DNA from: Bacteroidota bacterium
GTDB taxonomy: Bacteria > Bacteroidota > Bacteroidia > B-17B0 > Aurantibacillaceae
NCBI GenBank assembly: GCA_016185125.1
Contig: JACPOC010000025.1
Span: 62,001-126,000, forward strand
Length of the DNA stretch: 64,000 nt
Direction: 5' to 3'
The notes beneath the pieces are model-generated. The model ran no database searches and was not told the DNA's origin. It was given only the letters and a program-made list of their open reading frames with translations. Positions 17,013-24,763 of this stretch are shown piece by piece. Each line of letters begins with the position of its first letter. Position 1 is the first letter of the stretch. The position numbers were made by a program, and so were the translations under genes.

Positions 17013-18060
17013 TTTTGTATAATTTATAAAATCGTTTAACGTCTGCCTCGTAATTCAAATGTTTTTTTTGCAAATAGAAAAGTACAAAATTTTCTGCAAA
17101 ATAAGGAGCCAGCATAACACCTTTTGTACCCAAACCGTTAAATACAAAAAAATGAGCGTACAACGGATGGCGGCCAATTACAGGCCTTCTGTCAATGGAA
17201 GAGGGCCTGATTCCGGCTTCATGTTTAAGCACAGTATATTCTGAAGTGATCAATTGCTCCAGCTTTTCACTCAGTTCCTTCTTGGCCTTTTGGGTAGGCT
17301 TCTCCGTTAGATCATCCCATTCATAAGTAGCCCCTGTTTTAAAAACATTCTTCCGTGTTTCCATTATAAAAGCGCCCTTATTGAGGATGCATTTATTAAG
17401 TTGAAGTCCGTTTGATTCAATGGTTAAGATTTCGCCTTTAGCCGGTTTCATGGGCACCCAGTTGAAAAAGGGATTGTTTTTTATCAGGTGTCCCTCACAA
17501 AAAATAATGTTTTTAGCAGATACATCTTTATACTTTACCCCTAGGCGCTCTATCTTTAATAAACTGTAGTCGAAAACCTCCTGAATAAAATTTTCCTTAT
17601 AATACACACATGTTTCATTTAAAAAAGTGTTTGTATCAATGTATCCCGATTGTTTTACAAGCCCGTATTCGCCCGAAAAATTGCATCCCTGAAGCACTGT
17701 ATTATCTGCGGAAACAGCGCCTAAAAATTCATCCAATTCGTTTTTTGACTTTTGCAGCCACAACCGCTTTTCTTGTTCCTCAATAAAAGGTTTAATAATA
17801 GGAGAATTAAATAAAAAGGCTTTATTCATCTTTGTTTCACAACCTGAATAAAAACTGTTTAGTAAAGGGATGGTTTGATGTGCCAGCCAACTTGAAGTAA
17901 GGCGTTTAAATACCACAGGATTCCATATTCCGGCGGCAACCAAGGAGGAGCGGCTTAACTCCGGGGAACCAATAACTTTAAAACTAAGCTGATGATTATG
18001 AAAAGTATGCGCTAAAACATTGGCGGCCAATCCCTGCCCTACAATAATAAAATCGATCAT
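17005..18060 (-). CDS. FAD-dependent oxidoreductase (DAO family)
   Basis: A 351-aa flavoenzyme of the D-amino-acid/glycine oxidase type. The dinucleotide fold is at the N-terminus (MIDFIIVGQGLAANVLA), a mid segment AKNIIFCEG marks the second strand, and the C-terminal GIRPSSIDRRPVIGRHP and FNGLGTKGVMLAPYFAENF are typical FAD-contact motifs. The substrate is unknown. It is tightly packed: an ATGA overlap with the barrel gene upstream and an 8-base overlap with the RimB-like gene downstream. Confidence 0.85.
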   Translation of the reverse strand: MIDFIIVGQGLAANVLAHTFHNHQLSFKVIGSPELSRSSLVAAGIWNPVVFKRLTSSWLAHQTIPLLNSFYSGCETKMNKAFLFNSPIIKPFIEEQEKRLWLQKSKNELDEFLGAVSADNTVLQGCNFSGEYGLVKQSGYIDTNTFLNETCVYYKENFIQEVFDYSLLKIERLGVKYKDVSAKNIIFCEGHLIKNNPFFNWVPMKPAKGEILTIESNGLQLNKCILNKGAFIMETRKNVFKTGATYEWDDLTEKPTQKAKKELSEKLEQLITSEYTVLKHEAGIRPSSIDRRPVIGRHPLYAHFFVFNGLGTKGVMLAPYFAENFVLFYLQKKHLNYEADVKRFYKLYKSE

Positions 18061-18683
18061 TTATTATTTTCTGCTCTAACGTGCGGATTGTAATTTTTCT
18101 TAAGACCCCTATAGGCGCCGGAAAAAAACAATATTATTTTAAATCCTGCAATTGCTTGAAATTTACTTACCTCGCCAAAAATCTCAAGGCCAATACCTAT
18201 ATCATAACTTAATTTTGTAATAGCCTGCCCGGAAATGTATAAACCCGGAGCGGCGTAATAAACCGCTACTGACTTGCCGGAAGTATCCAGCCCGCCAATA
18301 ACTCCGGTATAATATGAAAGGCCGGCAAATGCCGCAAGATTAATTTTTGGGGTTTCCTTGCGAAGACCATAACCAAGGTGAGCCTGAATATTATTATTGC
18401 TCAGAAATTGTTCTCCGCTCATTATTATACCCGCTTGAAAATACTGACGTTTAATATGAAAATGGAAATCTACGCCTAATGCCTTTTGCTCTGAAGTACG
18501 CAGACTTGTTTGAAGTATACCACCGCCAAACGTTAGATAATTATTGTGCAGCCTGTAACGTTTTCCCTCATTTAATATCTCTTCCTTTCGGTCGTACTCC
18601 GGCTGTTTCACTGGCGGCTTTTCTACCTGAGAAAAACAAAGGAAGGAATTAAGTAGAATAAATATAAAAAGATAGCGGATAAT
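18057..18683 (-). CDS. secreted barrel-like protein, probable ATT start
   Basis: From the first ordinary start (GTG, 18611) the protein lacks a signal peptide. The same frame continues upstream without a stop and encodes IIRYLFIFILLNSFLCFSQ, a textbook Bacteroidota signal peptide ending FSQ, beginning at ATT (18683-18681) just after an in-frame TGA. An exact TATCTTTG box ends 4 bases before that ATT. I therefore call 208 aa from ATT. The mature part has alternating beta strands and aromatic residues (LTFGGGILQTSL, FHFHIKRQYFQAGII) like an outer-membrane barrel. No family recognised. Its stop overlaps the oxidoreductase start (ATGA). A sequencing error is the main alternative. Confidence 0.65.
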   Translation of the reverse strand: MIRYLFIFILLNSFLCFSQVEKPPVKQPEYDRKEEILNEGKRYRLHNNYLTFGGGILQTSLRTSEQKALGVDFHFHIKRQYFQAGIIMSGEQFLSNNNIQAHLGYGLRKETPKINLAAFAGLSYYTGVIGGLDTSGKSVAVYYAAPGLYISGQAITKLSYDIGIGLEIFGEVSKFQAIAGFKIILFFSGAYRGLKKNYNPHVRAENNK

Positions 18684-18687
18684 TTTT

Positions 18688-18695
18688 CAAAGATA
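18688..18695 (-). promoter_or_regulatory. -7 box (TATCTTTG) of the barrel/oxidoreductase unit
   Basis: An exact TAnnTTTG match on the minus strand, 4 bases before the proposed ATT start. It would place transcription initiation at or next to the start codon. On the other strand a near match (TATTTTTA, about 18718-18725) precedes the divergent lipoprotein gene. Confidence 0.6.
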
Positions 18696-18731
18696 CTTAG
18701 AATATCATGTTTTTTTACTATTTTTATATTA

Positions 18732-19223
18732 GTGCGGATAATTATTTTATACTCATTAATCACGGTATATTTATTTACGGCTTGTGTAGGCCCGGTAAAT
18801 GAAAGCTCCCATAAACCCGAAACCGGCATAAAATGGTTTGAAGGTAATTTTGAGTTCTCCACCGAAAATGGGCTTTACAGGGAATTCTGGAAAAAAAAGA
18901 ATGATAATGAATACATTGGCAAAGGCTATTTTTTAAATAAAAACGATACGTCTTTTTTAATGCGCATGCGCTTATTTAAGGAAGATGAAACCATAAAAAT
19001 GGACTATAATGTAAGGGGGCAAAATTCAGGAAAAGACGTTCAATTCGCATTAACTAAACATGAAAAAAACATGTTCGTTTTCGAAAATCCATTTCGCGGA
19101 TTCCCCTCTATAATGCAATACAAGCTATTGGGCGATACTGCCATTAACATTGTGGAGCGTGGATTCGAGGATAATAAAGATATAGTTCAAGACTTTACGA
19201 TCTACAGAATAAAATCAGATTAA
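18732..19223 (+). CDS. DUF6265-like lipoprotein
   Basis: A 163-aa protein starting GTG with a short lipoprotein signal (ILYSLITVYLFTAC, cysteine near residue 16). The mature part, GIKWFEGNFEFSTENGLYREF then KKKNDNEYIGKGYFLNKNDT and FVFENPFRGFPSIMQYKLLG, resembles the DUF6265 lipocalin-like family. Function is unknown. Its last 4 bases overlap the end of the MBL hydrolase gene on the other strand. Confidence 0.7.
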   Translation: MRIIILYSLITVYLFTACVGPVNESSHKPETGIKWFEGNFEFSTENGLYREFWKKKNDNEYIGKGYFLNKNDTSFLMRMRLFKEDETIKMDYNVRGQNSGKDVQFALTKHEKNMFVFENPFRGFPSIMQYKLLGDTAINIVERGFEDNKDIVQDFTIYRIKSD

Positions 19224-19855
19224 AAAAAAGGATTCGTTGCCTTTTCATGTCCTATAGTGGTTGCCGAACCGTGACCGCTATAAACTTTTACATCACCGGG
19301 CAACACGAATAATTTTTCACGAACCGATTTTAAAAGCGTTTCATGATTCCCCATGGGAAGATCGGTTCTGCCAATGCTACCTGCAAACAAAACATCGCCG
19401 CTTATTAATATTTTATTTGCTTCATTATAAAAAGAAATGCTCCCGGGAGAATGTCCGGGTGTAAACAAACACTCGAAAACATACTCACCTAAATTGATTT
19501 TGTCTCCGTCATTTATAAATTTTATTGGAGCCGGAGACTGCTCACAGTTAACACCATACATTTGTCCGCTTTGCGTCATCCGGTCAATAAAAAACAAATC
19601 TTCTTTATGAACTTCCGGCAGTAATCCATAATTATCAAAAATATATTTATTTCCAAGAACATGATCAATGTGCGCATGCGTTAAAAGAAGGCGGCTAAGC
19701 TTTAATTTTTTTCCGGAGATAAAATTGCTGAGCTGTTCATTCTCGGAAGACGTATAATTTCCCGGATCAATAATAAAGGTTTCTCCTTTTTCATTGTAAA
19801 CTAAGTAAGTATTTTGCTGAAACGGATTAAAGCAAAAATATTTTAGGTAAAGCAT
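19220..19855 (-). CDS. MBL-fold metallo-hydrolase (glyoxalase II-like)
   Basis: A 211-aa cytosolic hydrolase with the dinuclear metal motif THAHIDH (H60, H62, D64, H65), then FTPGHSPGSISF with the third histidine, GDVLFAGSIGRTDLP with the bridging aspartate, and the C-terminal YSGHGSATTIGHEKATNPFF. This is the compact glyoxalase II-like subgroup. It probably cleaves a thioester, but the substrate is not known. It starts 6 bases after the amidohydrolase stop, so the two are co-transcribed. Confidence 0.9.
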   Translation of the reverse strand: MLYLKYFCFNPFQQNTYLVYNEKGETFIIDPGNYTSSENEQLSNFISGKKLKLSRLLLTHAHIDHVLGNKYIFDNYGLLPEVHKEDLFFIDRMTQSGQMYGVNCEQSPAPIKFINDGDKINLGEYVFECLFTPGHSPGSISFYNEANKILISGDVLFAGSIGRTDLPMGNHETLLKSVREKLFVLPGDVKVYSGHGSATTIGHEKATNPFF

Positions 19856-19861
19856 TTTAAT

Positions 19862-21013
19862 TTAACTTAAATTTTTTATAAAATTAATGTTGTTATTATT
19901 CAACTCTAAAAGATTAAGCCCTGTGTTTTTACCGTTAATAAAGGTTCCAAATATATTGGAAAGGTTAAGTGCTTTAGCGGGAATTGAGGTGGCGCTTCTT
20001 AAAACTTCTTCCAAAGTAAACACACCGCTTTTGAGCAGGTAATTGGCTTCGTTTATAATGGATAATTCCGTATTGCTTGCCAAGCTATCGGTTCCCAGAC
20101 ACACTTTATCTTTTTCCGATTTAAATAAATTAAAATCAGGCAAACAATCTTCAATATAAATATTAGCAGAAGGGCAAAAACACCAGAAAATATTTTTAGA
20201 ACTCGCTGTGGCAATATCTTCTTTACTGGTAAACGTATTGTGCACTAAAATAGTCTGTTGGTCACTTAAAGAAGGTATAAAATATTCCAGACTGCTTTTC
20301 ATTGGTGCCTTAAACCAGCTAAGATCCATTTGCAGTAATTCGTAAAGCTCCTGAAATCCATTTTTTTCCCCGTAAAAAAATTTCGTTTCTTCTTCACTTT
20401 CCTGATTGTGAATGGAAGCAGGAAAATTATTTTCGATATTAAATTCAGCTATTTTTTGAATGAGTTTAAAGGAGGTACTGTAAGGAGCGTGAGGAGTTAA
20501 GCTTCCACGAAGTCCATGTTTTTTTAATTGATCATAAAGCAGCATTCCCGCCTCGTAAGATAAAGCGGCCTTTTCAGGGTGCAATCCAAGCAATTCAATA
20601 AATGAATGATAAACTATTTTGCTGTTAGTTTTCATTTCAAAACTATCCGCGGTATTGCAAATATCGCCAACAGCCACAATGCCATTGTTCCACATCGCAT
20701 GGTCGGCCGCTAATAGTTTTTCTTTTATTTCTTCCCTGTTGGCTGTAGCGCGTTGAAAAATTATTTGCTTCCCAAAGCCCGGCAAGCCTGTTTTTTGAGG
20801 AATTTTATTCTTAAGATGGCTTAGCTCTGTGTGACAATGAGTATTTACAAAACCGGGCGTTATAACACCTTCTAACTTTTCAATTTTATCAGAAGGCACT
20901 AAACCATCATCACTAATTTCTATGAGTTCACCCTTATCGCCGATAATAAGTACAGTAGACCCATCGAGTAAACTACGGCCATTAAATACTTTATCTGCCT
21001 GTAAATAGCGCAT
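19862..21013 (-). CDS. amidohydrolase family protein (deaminase-like)
   Basis: A 383-aa metal-dependent hydrolase of the cytosine deaminase/chlorohydrolase group: ITPGFVNTHCHTELSHLKN with the HxH pair near residue 60, SLTPHAPYSTS, ASIHNQESEEE, ILVHNTFTSKEDI and the metal Asp in VCLGTDSLASNTELS. Candidates are aminodeoxyfutalosine, guanine or thio-adenosine deamination; the sequence alone does not decide. The ATG at 21013 is chosen over a codon five residues upstream because MRYLQADKVFNG is a normal family start. It diverges from rlmN. Confidence 0.85.
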   Translation of the reverse strand: MRYLQADKVFNGRSLLDGSTVLIIGDKGELIEISDDGLVPSDKIEKLEGVITPGFVNTHCHTELSHLKNKIPQKTGLPGFGKQIIFQRATANREEIKEKLLAADHAMWNNGIVAVGDICNTADSFEMKTNSKIVYHSFIELLGLHPEKAALSYEAGMLLYDQLKKHGLRGSLTPHAPYSTSFKLIQKIAEFNIENNFPASIHNQESEEETKFFYGEKNGFQELYELLQMDLSWFKAPMKSSLEYFIPSLSDQQTILVHNTFTSKEDIATASSKNIFWCFCPSANIYIEDCLPDFNLFKSEKDKVCLGTDSLASNTELSIINEANYLLKSGVFTLEEVLRSATSIPAKALNLSNIFGTFINGKNTGLNLLELNNNNINFIKNLS

Positions 21014-21068
21014 GTGTAAATTTATCAAATTATCCCTTCGTTTTAGGTATCTTTACATATTAAATTCA

Positions 21069-22127
21069 ATGGCTAAAAAAGATATAAGAGCCCTTTCATT
21101 AAATGAACTAAGCGCTATTTTTAAAGAGATAGGCGAGCCGGCATTTCGTGCCAAACAAGTGTTTGAATGGCTTTGGAGCAAAAGCGAAACGGATTTTAAT
21201 CAGATGTCGAACCTTTCTAAAAAATTGCGCGATTATCTGGAAGAGAACTTTACAATTAATGCCGTTCAAATTCATGATCTGCAGGTAAGCGAAGACCGAA
21301 CCATAAAATGTGCCATGAAGTTACATGACAATTATGTAGTGGAAAGCGTGCTTATACCACACGAAAACCGAATGACTGCGTGCATTTCCTCTCAGGTTGG
21401 CTGCAGCCTTACCTGTAAGTTTTGTGCTACCGGCAAATTAAAACGTATGCGTAACCTAAATGCAGATGAAATTTACGATCAGGTGGCATTGATAAAAAAA
21501 ACTGCAGCTGAAAAATATAACGCTCCTCTTACTAATATTGTTTACATGGGCATGGGCGAGCCTTTACTTAATTACAACGAAGTTCTTGAATCTGTTGAAA
21601 AAATTACCAGTCCCAAAGGGCTAGGAATCTCACCCAAAAGAATTACTGTTTCAACTGCCGGTGTGGCAAAAATGATAGTGAAATTAGCTGACGACAATGT
21701 AAAATTTAATCTTGCTCTTTCCCTTCATGCCGCCAATGATGTAAAAAGAAATTACATCATGCCTATTAACGAAACCAACTCCTTACAAAATCTGGCCGAT
21801 GCCCTGATATACTTCACTGAAAAAACAGGCAACATACCTACCTTGGAGTATATTGTATTTAAAGACTTTAATGATACACTGAACGATGCGCAGGAACTGG
21901 TTGATTTTTGCAAACAAGTTAGAGGCAAAGTAAACATCATTGAATATAACCCTATAGACGGCGGGGAGTTTCAGCAAACTTCAGGCAATCGCCTAAGAGC
22001 TTTTACCGATTATCTGGAAGCGCATGGCATTATCTGCAATGTTAGAAGAAGCCGTGGTAAAGACATTGATGCGGCCTGCGGGCAATTAGCCAATAAAAAT
22101 AAATTGGCGGCACAACAATTAAAATAA
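21069..22127 (+). CDS. rlmN: 23S rRNA/tRNA adenine-C2 methyltransferase
   Basis: A radical-SAM enzyme that methylates A2503 of 23S rRNA and A37 of some tRNAs. The cluster motif is CSLTCKFCATG (CxxxCxxC), followed by NIVYMGMGEPLLNYNEV and the C-terminal VRRSRGKDIDAACGQL with the catalytic cysteine. The ATG at 21069 gives 352 aa, a normal length; the frame is open further upstream, but the near-consensus box TATCTTTA (21048-21055) lies between, supporting this start. Confidence 0.96.
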   Translation: MAKKDIRALSLNELSAIFKEIGEPAFRAKQVFEWLWSKSETDFNQMSNLSKKLRDYLEENFTINAVQIHDLQVSEDRTIKCAMKLHDNYVVESVLIPHENRMTACISSQVGCSLTCKFCATGKLKRMRNLNADEIYDQVALIKKTAAEKYNAPLTNIVYMGMGEPLLNYNEVLESVEKITSPKGLGISPKRITVSTAGVAKMIVKLADDNVKFNLALSLHAANDVKRNYIMPINETNSLQNLADALIYFTEKTGNIPTLEYIVFKDFNDTLNDAQELVDFCKQVRGKVNIIEYNPIDGGEFQQTSGNRLRAFTDYLEAHGIICNVRRSRGKDIDAACGQLANKNKLAAQQLK

Positions 22128-22145
22128 AACTTATATTTAAGCTTT

Positions 22146-23120
22146 GTGTCTAAAGCTATCGACGATATAAAATTACCTGTTGCGCCACACATGGCCGCTT
22201 TTGAAGAAAAATTCAAAGGGGCGATGAAAAGCTCAGTTCCTTTACTAGATAAGATTACCAACTATATTGTAAAACGCAAGGGAAAACAAATTCGCCCCAT
22301 GTTTGTTTTTTTAAGCGCGCAAAATGTTGGCGAAATTAACGAAAGTACTTATCGCGCCGCAGCTTTGATTGAACTATTGCACACCGCCACCCTGGTGCAT
22401 GATGATGTTGTTGATGACAGCAACGAGCGACGCGGATTTTTTAGCGTTAACGCCTTATGGAAAAATAAAATTGCTGTTTTAATTGGCGACTTTCTACTAA
22501 GTAAGGGCTTACTGTTATCGTTGGAGAATGATGATTTTCATATTCTAAAAATTGTAAGCACCGCGGTAAGGGAAATGAGCGAGGGCGAACTGCTTCAAAT
22601 TGAAAAAGCGCGTAAGCTGGATATATCTGAAGAAATATATTTTGAGATCATTACCAAAAAAACTGCCGCTTTAATTGCGGCCTGTTGTGCGGCCGGTGTA
22701 GCATCTATAACAAATGATGCCAAGCAAATAGGGCTTGCAAAAGAATTTGGAACACTTACAGGTATTGCTTTTCAGATAAAGGACGATCTCTTTGACTTTG
22801 GAACGGACGATATTGGCAAACCTACCGGCATTGATATTAAAGAAAAAAAAATGACGCTCCCTCTAATTTACGCGTTGAATAAAAGCCCGTGGATTGAAAA
22901 AAGAAAGATCATCAACATCATTAAAAATCACAATGAAGAAAGTGAGCAAGTGAATAAGGTGATTGATTTTGTACATGCCAAAGGGGGTATTGATTATGCC
23001 ACTACTATAATGCATGAATATAAAATCAAGGCGCTTGCTGTTTTAAAACAATTACCTGCAAACGCAGCCAATAAAAGTTTAGAAAATCTATTAGTATATG
23101 CTATTGAACGTAAAAAATAA
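22146..23120 (+). CDS. polyprenyl synthetase family protein
   Basis: A trans-prenyl diphosphate synthase (324 aa) that makes the long isoprenoid chain for menaquinone or a related lipid. First aspartate-rich motif LVHDDVVDD (D86, D87, D90), GKQIRPMFVFLSAQN upstream, and second motif IKDDLFDFGTDD. The short residues before the first motif fit a long-chain (octaprenyl-type) synthase, but chain length is not proven. Start is GTG, 18 bases after rlmN. Confidence 0.93.
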   Translation: MSKAIDDIKLPVAPHMAAFEEKFKGAMKSSVPLLDKITNYIVKRKGKQIRPMFVFLSAQNVGEINESTYRAAALIELLHTATLVHDDVVDDSNERRGFFSVNALWKNKIAVLIGDFLLSKGLLLSLENDDFHILKIVSTAVREMSEGELLQIEKARKLDISEEIYFEIITKKTAALIAACCAAGVASITNDAKQIGLAKEFGTLTGIAFQIKDDLFDFGTDDIGKPTGIDIKEKKMTLPLIYALNKSPWIEKRKIINIIKNHNEESEQVNKVIDFVHAKGGIDYATTIMHEYKIKALAVLKQLPANAANKSLENLLVYAIERKK

Positions 23121-23123
23121 GTC

Positions 23124-23633
23124 ATGTTAAAAATCAATTTCTCCCTACTTTGCATTTTATTAATTGTTGGCTCCTGCGGCACATCCACTCAGGTTGAAAA
23201 CCCCTTATCTGAAGAAGATAAAAAAGTAAGAGATTCACTCTCTAAAATAGAACAAAAACATAAAGTAGATTCCTTAAAGGGTGTCAATCCTTTGTTAATA
23301 ATGCCCCCCGATAGTAATTATACAGGAGATTACGCAGATAAATATCCGGGAGGGATTATCAAGTTCAAAGGATTTTTTAGGTTTGGAAAAAGACACGGGC
23401 AATGGATGTCGTTTTACCCCACAGGTATTTTATGGAGCGAAATGCATTACGATAAAGGGCTACGCCAAGGGCCAAATATTACTTACTATGAACATGGGTC
23501 AAAACGTTATGAAGGTTATTATAAAAACGATAATCGCGATAGTGTGTGGTGCTATTACGATTCTATTGGAAATTTAGCCGAAAAGGTTTTATTTAAAAAC
23601 AATGCTGTAGTTAAAAAGTTGCCTTTGAAGTAA
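23124..23633 (+). CDS. MORN-repeat lipoprotein (YwqK-like)
   Basis: A 169-aa protein with lipoprotein signal ending LLIVGSC (cysteine near residue 18), a charged linker, and three or so MORN-type repeats: GFFRFGKRHGQWMSFYPTG, ILWSEMHYDKGLRQGPNITY, RYEGYYKNDNRDSVWCYYDS. Such repeats form extended beta hairpins; database names call them toxin-antitoxin YwqK, but there is no toxin partner here. It lies 3 bases after the polyprenyl synthase. A longer MORN protein is encoded nearby at 24764-26497. Confidence 0.8.
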   Translation: MLKINFSLLCILLIVGSCGTSTQVENPLSEEDKKVRDSLSKIEQKHKVDSLKGVNPLLIMPPDSNYTGDYADKYPGGIIKFKGFFRFGKRHGQWMSFYPTGILWSEMHYDKGLRQGPNITYYEHGSKRYEGYYKNDNRDSVWCYYDSIGNLAEKVLFKNNAVVKKLPLK

Positions 23634-23654
23634 GGGTGTAAATGTGTTTGTAAA

Positions 23655-23670
23655 TTCTTATCGATAAGAA
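23655..23670. other. 16-bp perfect palindrome TTCTTATCGATAAGAA
   Basis: A perfect inverted repeat centred on ATCGAT, 21 bases after the MORN lipoprotein stop in the 228-base gap before the next, convergent gene. It could be a regulator site, a weak hairpin or chance. The rest of this gap holds nothing I can name. Confidence 0.4.
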
Positions 23671-23861
23671 AATTGAAAGAAACTTTTTTCTACTACCAGT
23701 AACGGTTACGTTGCCATAATTTCATTTTTATTTCTTCGATGCTTTTATTCATTTTCCACAGGAATTATTCCCCGAACAACATTCCTACAAAATAAATGTT
23801 CTTGATGCAGATAATGTAAAGAGAATATTTTTTTACACGAAGCGAATTTTTTAAAAACAAA

Positions 23862-24692
23862 CTATATCCCTGAAATCAATTTTTTTCGTAAAGCAGCAAC
23901 TGTTGTTTGAATATCTTGAATGGCACTTGCGTCAAACTTATTTAAGTCAACTGCCGTTTGGTAATTTGTTTCAAGAACCTTAAGATCGCTTATTAGAAAC
24001 TTTGCTTTTTCATCAAGGCCGGAAGCTTCCAGCATAATCACCAAGTTTTTTAATGATTCTCTTTGCTCTAATATTGTTTTTACCACTTCTTTTGAATTAG
24101 TACTTTTTGCAATACCACAGGACACATATAATCCTTCAATCCAAGAGCCGGTAAGAATAACAGATGAAGTAGCAGGCCGATTGTTTACTTTAAGTATCTC
24201 ATCCGCTTTTTTAAAAGCGCCGGTAACCACTTCAAGCGTAGAATCCTTATTTTGTTTATTAGCTTCCATCCGGTCAAACATTTTTTGATCAAAAGCATTG
24301 CTAACACCAAGATCACCTGCTAAAATATTAACGCATTTTAAAAACACCATGCTTTCCTGCGTTTGATCGAAAGAACTTGCAATGGTAAGATCTGATCCAT
24401 AAATACCCAAGTTAGCGGCTTTAGTAAATTCAACGGTGTATTTGTGTACAGAATTAGGGTCGTTTAAAAGATCAGGATTGTATTCTATTTTCTGCTCTTC
24501 AATTAATTTTAAAATCGCGCTACGATCGGGCATTGAATTAAATACATTTTGCGCATTTAATTTAGTTTCAAGAACCGCCTGTTTAGTTTCCAGTTCTGCT
24601 ATTAAAGTTTCATCCGCTTTTTCGCCACTACCGCAAAAAGAAAAACTTAAAACAACAAAAAGCAAAATAAATGGTTGTAATAGTTTAGTCAT
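23862..24692 (-). CDS. hypothetical lipoprotein
   Basis: A 276-aa protein of unknown function. The signal peptide MTKLLQPFILLFVVLSFSFC places the lipobox cysteine at residue 20. The mature part is helical (AELETKQAVLETKLNAQNVF; later LDEKAKFLISDLKVLETNYQ) with a serine-rich middle. The frame is open 20 codons further upstream, but an exact -7 box (24712-24719) lies between, so the ATG at 24692 is the start. It is convergent with the MORN lipoprotein. Confidence 0.8.
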   Translation of the reverse strand: MTKLLQPFILLFVVLSFSFCGSGEKADETLIAELETKQAVLETKLNAQNVFNSMPDRSAILKLIEEQKIEYNPDLLNDPNSVHKYTVEFTKAANLGIYGSDLTIASSFDQTQESMVFLKCVNILAGDLGVSNAFDQKMFDRMEANKQNKDSTLEVVTGAFKKADEILKVNNRPATSSVILTGSWIEGLYVSCGIAKSTNSKEVVKTILEQRESLKNLVIMLEASGLDEKAKFLISDLKVLETNYQTAVDLNKFDASAIQDIQTTVAALRKKLISGI

Positions 24693-24711
24693 TATTGTAT
24701 TGTTTGAGAGA

Positions 24712-24719
24712 CAAAAATA
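24712..24719 (-). promoter_or_regulatory. -7 box (TATTTTTG) of the lipoprotein gene
   Basis: An exact TAnnTTTG match on the minus strand, 19 bases before the ATG at 24692. It falls inside the longest open frame and so decides the start codon. Confidence 0.6.
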
Positions 24720-24763
24720 CTTATGTGTTTTTGTGTGATTATACTGATTCATACAAATATATA

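Noticed and set aside
24693-24752. Longer start for the lipoprotein at 23862
   Set aside because: A -7 box lies between the two starts, and the extension would bury the lipoprotein signal peptide.
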